Part shown: in pieces, positions 59,095 through 64,000 of the stretch
Layout: every line of letters begins with the position of its first letter
How positions within the stretch are numbered: the stretch's first letter is position 1
Assembly (NCBI GenBank): GCA_966211525.1
Contig: CBIHOZ010000015.1
Coordinates: 1 to 64,000, forward strand
Source: Ohtaekwangia sp966211525
Lineage (GTDB): Bacteria; Bacteroidota; Bacteroidia; Cytophagales; Cyclobacteriaceae
Direction: 5' to 3'
Length of the DNA stretch: 64,000 nt
Notes under the pieces: generated by a model
What the model was told of the DNA's origin: nothing
What the model saw: only the letters and a program-made list of their open reading frames with translations
The model's database searches: none
Program-made: the position numbers and the translations under genes

Positions 59095-60990
59095 TCAGTT
59101 CTGAGGAAAGACCAGCGTCTCCAATACGGGCTCGCTTGCAGTTTTTATATTTTTCTGGACAACATCGTTCTGCTGTTCAAAAATTACTATTTCATTCTGT
59201 CCTTTTTTCAACCAGCATCCCGGTACATATAGGGTTTGCTGCGGGCCGACTTTCCAGTAACGTCCTATATGTATACCATTCACAAAGACAATTCCCTTTC
59301 CCCAGCCTTGCATGTCCAGGAAAACATCGCCTGGTTTATCAACGGCAACGGTAGCGGAATAGAACACAGGAAGACCAGCGACATTCTTAGCGGCACTCTT
59401 CGAAAGATCAGGCACTTTATCAAACGGCAGACTATACATTTTCCACCCACCGGTAATTTCATAATCGTTGATGGTAACAGGAGAAATAATTCCTTTGGTA
59501 CTGTTTACAATATCAGCACCGTAATTGATGCGGCCCATATTCTCTACCAGGATGTCCAATCTGCCATTGAAAGGTATATTTACTTCCATGTAATACTTTT
59601 TATCCTGACGGCTCAGCTCTCCTGCTTTCTTGCCGTTAATGTATACGAGTGCATAGTCACGCAAGCCATTGATCTGGAGGAGACCTTGTATCGGCTGATT
59701 AAACGATTTACTATACAGCACATAACCATGCCCCTGTCCTAATTCTTCAAACGACATCGGAGTATCATTCACCACAGGCTTCACTGAATTTTTCCATTCA
59801 AAGAAATCAACTGTTTTTGCTATGGCTACATCCGGCAATTTTAATACTGGTATCTTCTCCGGAATTTCAGGGATAGTATATTTCACGTACTTTTTCATCA
59901 GCTCGCGAATAGCCGTATACTTAGGCGTTGCCCAGCCAGCTTCGCTGATCGGTGCATCGTAATCATAGCTTGTTATATCGGGTTGTATGTCGTGCTCATC
60001 GTTATAGTTCGCTCCGGATGTAAAACCGAAGTTTGTACCGCCATGTGCCATGTAAAAATTGAAGTGTACATTATTTTGTAAATACTTCTCGGTTTGCTTT
60101 ACAATCTCATCTGCACCAATGCGAACAAAAGGTTCAGCCCAATGATCGAGCCATCCCGGATAAAACTCAGCCACCATATAGGGGCCTTGATTGTTGTGAT
60201 ACTTATTGACCGCTTTCTTGAGATTATCAATATTACCTTCTCCGTTCGCAGTCGGTAATATACCTGCGATTGAACCACCATCGAACAACCAGGTACCATC
60301 GGATGTAAAGAAAGGACCTTCAAAGCCCGCATCCCTCAGCAACTTTTTAATGGCCATGTTATACTGTTTGTGTTCATCGAGCGGTATATCTTTTCGTTGC
60401 GACACATACGAACCGAATTCATTTTCAACCTGTACAAGAATGATCGGACCGCCTTTGCTGATCTGCAGGTGTTTTACTTCGCGCGCCAATCGGTTGATAT
60501 ATACTTTACAGGAATCCAGGAATGGTTTATTGTTGGATCGGATCACGAGATCTTTATTCTTCTGCAACCACCACGGGTAGCCGCCAAACTCCCACTCGGC
60601 ACAGGCATACGGCCCCGGACGAAGTATAACATGCAATCCCTCTTCCTTCGCTATAGATATAAACTCAGCGAGATTACGATTGCCGGTTTTAAAATCCCAA
60701 ACACCCGGAGCTGTGTTGTGATAATTCCAGAATACATACGTAGCGATGGTATTCAGTCCCATAGCCTTCGCCATTTTTAAACGATGTCTCCAATACTCTT
60801 TCGGAATGCGCGCATAGTGTATTTCTCCTGAATGAATCTGGGTCGGTTTGCCATCGTACACAAATTGGCCGTCCTTTACTTCGAAGGTGTGATTTTTCTT
60901 TTGAGCAGTAACGCTGGATGCTATACATACCAGCGTTACCATAATGATTGATTTTATTGGTTGCACGTTCTGTTTTCTATTCTCCCCCAC
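59095..60990 (-). CDS. GH35 beta-galactosidase
   Basis: This 631-residue protein has a signal peptide (start GTG at 60990; other starts are GTG at 60966 and ATG at 60942, of which 60966 gives the tidiest leader). The catalytic TIM barrel has IPKEYWRHRLKMAKAMGLNTI, VILRPGPYACAEWEFGGYPWWL, acid/base Glu in LVQVENEFGSY, and nucleophile Glu in VAEFYPGWLDHW. Galactose-binding-like beta domains follow (about 400-620). GH35 enzymes release terminal beta-linked galactose from glycans. It begins 1 base after the GH29 stop, so the two are co-translated. Confidence 0.94.
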   Translation of the reverse strand: MGENRKQNVQPIKSIIMVTLVCIASSVTAQKKNHTFEVKDGQFVYDGKPTQIHSGEIHYARIPKEYWRHRLKMAKAMGLNTIATYVFWNYHNTAPGVWDFKTGNRNLAEFISIAKEEGLHVILRPGPYACAEWEFGGYPWWLQKNKDLVIRSNNKPFLDSCKVYINRLAREVKHLQISKGGPIILVQVENEFGSYVSQRKDIPLDEHKQYNMAIKKLLRDAGFEGPFFTSDGTWLFDGGSIAGILPTANGEGNIDNLKKAVNKYHNNQGPYMVAEFYPGWLDHWAEPFVRIGADEIVKQTEKYLQNNVHFNFYMAHGGTNFGFTSGANYNDEHDIQPDITSYDYDAPISEAGWATPKYTAIRELMKKYVKYTIPEIPEKIPVLKLPDVAIAKTVDFFEWKNSVKPVVNDTPMSFEELGQGHGYVLYSKSFNQPIQGLLQINGLRDYALVYINGKKAGELSRQDKKYYMEVNIPFNGRLDILVENMGRINYGADIVNSTKGIISPVTINDYEITGGWKMYSLPFDKVPDLSKSAAKNVAGLPVFYSATVAVDKPGDVFLDMQGWGKGIVFVNGIHIGRYWKVGPQQTLYVPGCWLKKGQNEIVIFEQQNDVVQKNIKTASEPVLETLVFPQN

Positions 60991-60991
60991 A

Positions 60992-62443
60992 TTAATATAC
61001 TTCCACTGCTGAAATTACCGGACAAGCTTTTGAAGCCGTAATGGTAACGCGTACTTTATCAGTTTCTATCAGATCAAGTTTTAAAATTCTTTTATAGCCG
61101 ATGGTTGTAGCTTCAGCTACTTTCTGCCATGCGTTGTCCTTCCACACTTCCACATTGAACGACTTCACGCGCTGTCCTAATTTAATATACTCCTGCAGCA
61201 CGATATATTTCACCGGTTGCACTTTACCAAGGGAAATCTCCAGGCTTCCGGTTGTTACATTATCATCGGTTGCCCAATATGTATCCTTGTTACCATCGGT
61301 TACATTCGTGGCTGCGTATGCATCGGCTTCGCCACGGTATGAATCTGCTTTTACTTCAGCTTTGGCCGCAACGTTGGTTTTAAATTCACTGTCCAGTAAA
61401 GCACGCCACTCTTTTAATGCTTTCACATCGTTCTCATGAACGACACCGCGCTTATCCGGCGGTACATTGAGCAACAAGGTTGAACCACGTCCTACAGAAG
61501 TAAGGTATATATCAAACAACTGCTGTGGTGTTTTTACCAGCGAATCTTCCTTCGCATGATAGAACCATCCCGGACGAATCGATACATCTACTTCTGCCGG
61601 AATCCAATGTGTACCATTTTCATTTCCGGTACCCAGTAATTGTTCAATGCCACCTTTACCGGCAAATAAAGTATCGGGTGTGATCGAGTTCCAGTTTGTT
61701 TCACCGGCTATACCGCGCTCGTTTCCAACCCAGCGTACACCCGGACCAGCATCGCTAAAGAAAATTACATTCGGTTCCATTTCGCGAACGAGGTTCAGTG
61801 TTGTTGGCCAGTCGTAATAGGTAGCTCCGTTTATTCTGCGTTTCTCATTGGCACCACCGTAGTAACCATCGCCACCATTGGCACCATCGAACCACATTTC
61901 GAATACAGGACCATAGCTTGTAAATAATTCCTTCAACTGGTTACGGTAATATTCTACATAGGAAGGCGAGCCGTAGTCTGCACGGTTTCTGTCCCAAGGT
62001 GACATATATATACCGAACTTCAGTCCGTGTTGCTTACATGCATCGGATACTTCTTTTACAATATCGCCCTTGCCTTCTTTATAGGGACTGTTCTTTACCG
62101 AGTGCTCGGTATATTTACTTGGCCAGAGGCAAAATCCGTCATGGTGTTTACACGTGAGAATAACACCTTTAAAACCTGCATCCTTCAGTGTAGTTACCCA
62201 CTGTTTTACATCAACGGCTGTAGGATTGAATACCGATGGTTTCTCATCGCCAAAGCCCCACTCTTTATCTGTAAATGTATTGGTGGTAAAATGCACAAAA
62301 GCATTCAGCTCCATTTCATGCCACGCAAGCTGCGCATCATTCGGTACAGGCAATACTGCCTGCGGAGCAGTAACTTCCTTCTTGGCGCATGCTGCCAGCA
62401 ACACGAGCAGAGAAAGAGAAAAAATTTTGAATGGTGTTTTCAT
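60992..62443 (-). CDS. GH29 alpha-L-fucosidase lipoprotein with F5/8 C domain
   Basis: This 483-residue lipoprotein has lipobox LAAC (Cys19). The GH29 barrel has NAFVHFTTNTFTDKEWG, GVILTCKHHDGFCLWPSKYTEHSV, and nucleophile Asp in FEMWFDGANGG, then LLLNVPPDKRG. The C-terminal part (about 345-483) is a discoidin/F5-F8 type C module, with DTYWATDDNVTTGSLEISLGK and a final ITASKACPVISAVEVY. It releases alpha-L-fucose from host, plant or algal glycans. It is the first gene of the minus-strand glycosidase run with GH35 and the sialidase-like gene. Confidence 0.95.
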   Translation of the reverse strand: MKTPFKIFSLSLLVLLAACAKKEVTAPQAVLPVPNDAQLAWHEMELNAFVHFTTNTFTDKEWGFGDEKPSVFNPTAVDVKQWVTTLKDAGFKGVILTCKHHDGFCLWPSKYTEHSVKNSPYKEGKGDIVKEVSDACKQHGLKFGIYMSPWDRNRADYGSPSYVEYYRNQLKELFTSYGPVFEMWFDGANGGDGYYGGANEKRRINGATYYDWPTTLNLVREMEPNVIFFSDAGPGVRWVGNERGIAGETNWNSITPDTLFAGKGGIEQLLGTGNENGTHWIPAEVDVSIRPGWFYHAKEDSLVKTPQQLFDIYLTSVGRGSTLLLNVPPDKRGVVHENDVKALKEWRALLDSEFKTNVAAKAEVKADSYRGEADAYAATNVTDGNKDTYWATDDNVTTGSLEISLGKVQPVKYIVLQEYIKLGQRVKSFNVEVWKDNAWQKVAEATTIGYKRILKLDLIETDKVRVTITASKACPVISAVEVY

Positions 62444-62547
62444 CTGGTAAAATTAATCCTTGTTGTTAGAGAATGATTGACCGAAATATAGATGCGTTTG
62501 CACGATGATCAAACGACTAACTATACTCGTTTATAACTTTTACATGA

Positions 62548-64000
62548 TTATTTTTTGGTAATTGTTTCAGTGTGCTGTGTGCTTTTTGATGTTGGCACAA
62601 AAACTCCTGCAGCATCATTGTTTCTCGATACAATAATCCGCGGTGATGACTGAACAGATCGTGCAACACCAGCCGCACGGATATCTCCCGACAACCATAT
62701 CGGTTGTTCCGGGTTATATACATGAGCGGTTCCATTCTTAAATTGCAGTATCGCGCCATACGATGCATCACAACGTCCGAGTTGTACACGGTACGGATAA
62801 AAATTACCGGCAGCCAGTATTTCTTCGTTACCATCGCCATCAAAATCATACGACACGAATGCCTGTACAGCGGATAATTGTGCCAAAGCCGGCAACGGCT
62901 TCATTTGAAATTTACCGTGTCCGTCATTTTCAAACCAAACTGATTCGAAGGTCGTTGCCCGGTATAGGGACGCATTCTTTAGCAGATCACCTTCGAGTAT
63001 ATCTTCAATGGAAGCGTTGGCATATTGTGCATAGCGAATAAACTTTTTACGGAGTGGCGTCACCTGGTCCAATAACTCATCGCGGCTTGGCAACGGATAA
63101 CGTTTACCCTGTATATAGGATGTGATGATCGGATCGATCTTTCCATCCTTGTTCATATCCACTGCGAATAACTCCACCGGCTCTTTATCCGAAGCATGCA
63201 ATGAAAGATTTACTCCGGCATTGCCGGCAAGTATATCCAAGTCACCATCATGATCAACGTCTCCGGTATATACTGTATTCCACCATCCGTGTGTGTTGGC
63301 AAGTCCTGCTTCCGTGGTGATCTCTTTCAGCGTCTTGCCCTTTTCATTTACAAAAATGCGTACTGGCATCCATTCGCCAACGAGAATCAAATCCGTCCAG
63401 GTATCGCCATTCACATCAGCCCATAGGGCATCCGTTACCATACCGGCTTTTTGTAATGATGGATTCAGTTCATTCGTGACATCTACAAACTTTACTTTGC
63501 CGCTGTGAGAATCATTTCGAAGCACCATACTTTGTGGTGATACGGGATACTGATCAGGAAGCAGCCTTCCGCCTACAAACAGATCTTCATCACCATCGTG
63601 ATCAAAATCCGCGGCTGCAACAGTACCTCCACTCGCAGTTTCCCTGGGGAGTGCATGTCTGTCTCTTTTATACCCGCCTTTGCCGTCTCCTATATACAGG
63701 CGATCCTGGTATAGTGTATCTCCGGAAAAGAACTCATTCCCTCCACTCACCACGTAGAGATCAGCATGTCCGTCACCATTGGCATCGAAGAAAACAGAGC
63801 CAAGGTCTTCACAATATTTATCGGCTTCCCACGGTGTAGTGGCTGATTCTGTAAATGAACCATCATCGTGCCCTATATATAGTTTTCCCGCCTGACCATG
63901 CGCACCTTCAAAGAACACATCATCATTCTTATCATGATTAACATCGGCTACGCTAAACTTGCCGCCCAACCGAGACAACTGATAAGGCACGAGGCGTTGG
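62548..64000 (-). CDS. FG-GAP/VCBS repeat protein (partial, 5' end beyond window)
   Basis: This is the C-terminal end of a long surface or exported protein. The frame is open through the right edge, so the N-terminus is missing. It carries a chain of FG-GAP/VCBS propeller repeats with Ca2+-binding DxDxDGxxD motifs (DANGDGHADLYV, DFDHDGDEDLFVGG, DVNGDTWTDLI, DVDHDGDLDIL, DFDGDGNEEIL). Similar repeat proteins of the CRTAC1-like type occur in Bacteroidota glycan loci. It is on the same strand as GH29 but separated by 104 bases. Its activity cannot be named from this part. Confidence 0.88.
   Translation of the reverse strand, partial: QRLVPYQLSRLGGKFSVADVNHDKNDDVFFEGAHGQAGKLYIGHDDGSFTESATTPWEADKYCEDLGSVFFDANGDGHADLYVVSGGNEFFSGDTLYQDRLYIGDGKGGYKRDRHALPRETASGGTVAAADFDHDGDEDLFVGGRLLPDQYPVSPQSMVLRNDSHSGKVKFVDVTNELNPSLQKAGMVTDALWADVNGDTWTDLILVGEWMPVRIFVNEKGKTLKEITTEAGLANTHGWWNTVYTGDVDHDGDLDILAGNAGVNLSLHASDKEPVELFAVDMNKDGKIDPIITSYIQGKRYPLPSRDELLDQVTPLRKKFIRYAQYANASIEDILEGDLLKNASLYRATTFESVWFENDGHGKFQMKPLPALAQLSAVQAFVSYDFDGDGNEEILAAGNFYPYRVQLGRCDASYGAILQFKNGTAHVYNPEQPIWLSGDIRAAGVARSVQSSPRIIVSRNNDAAGVFVPTSKSTQHTETITKK

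Overview
The window comes from a Bacteroidota chromosome, most likely a Cytophagales or Chitinophagales-type soil or water bacterium. The grounds are SPII and SPI leaders ending in AQ, TPR histidine kinases, TTG-N19-TAnnTTTG promoters, a flexirubin-type pigment cluster, and a carbohydrate-degradation locus with ECF sigma control. There are no rRNA or tRNA genes, IS elements or CRISPR arrays that I can see. The genus cannot be fixed from this sequence.

Region 1 (1-10.1 kb) is mixed housekeeping and surface genes. It starts with a 7-bp tandem repeat next to a sigma-54 response regulator. Then come small exported proteins, an ECF sigma/anti-sigma-like pair, S-adenosylhomocysteinase (minus strand), a FrnE-like DsbA oxidoreductase, a sialidase-like beta-propeller, and two exported proteins of unknown role.

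Region 2 (10.2-35.7 kb) is one very long, tightly packed minus-strand aryl-polyene/flexirubin gene cluster. An ammonia-lyase makes an aryl acrylate (probably coumarate) from an aromatic amino acid, and an adenylating ligase activates it. Ketosynthases (three intact, two without the active-site Cys), two ACPs, a ketoreductase, two hotdog dehydratases and a thioesterase build the polyene. A methyltransferase and a WxWxIP halogenase-like flavoenzyme can decorate it. AcpS primes the carriers. LolA-like, lipoprotein, acyltransferase, glycosyltransferase and MMPL-acyltransferase-methyltransferase proteins are suited to lipid-like assembly, export and envelope placement. The dialkylresorcinol genes (darA/darB-like, the second half of a true flexirubin) are not in the window. 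The glycosyltransferase and DUF2062 reading frames are separated by a run of ten A residues that looks like a -1 slippage site.

Region 3 (35.9-43.5 kb) holds a patatin/outer-membrane-barrel protein and a probable zinc-limitation locus. That locus encodes a COG0523 GTPase, a His-rich lipoprotein, two paralogous CFFCGG exported proteins, and a MacB/FtsX-type ABC transporter whose permease has a His/Glu-rich loop. Ahead of one CFFCGG gene lies a canonical promoter whose -33 and -7 elements each sit inside a TGCAAC-N3-GTTGCA palindrome, a likely Zur-type double operator.

Region 4 (43.6-49.9 kb) is core: a THUMP RNA methyltransferase, BirA, RsfS, FtsH, LpxH and an exported propeller-like protein. 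Region 5 (50-53.7 kb) is a sigma-54 response regulator next to a TPR histidine kinase. Region 6 (53.7-64 kb) is glycan degradation: an orphan C-terminal piece of a GH2 glucosaminidase, an ECF sigma factor, GH92 alpha-mannosidase, a sialidase-like protein, GH35 beta-galactosidase, GH29 alpha-fucosidase, and an FG-GAP repeat protein that runs off the right edge. The set would suit trimming of N-glycans or other mannose-, galactose- and fucose-containing glycans.
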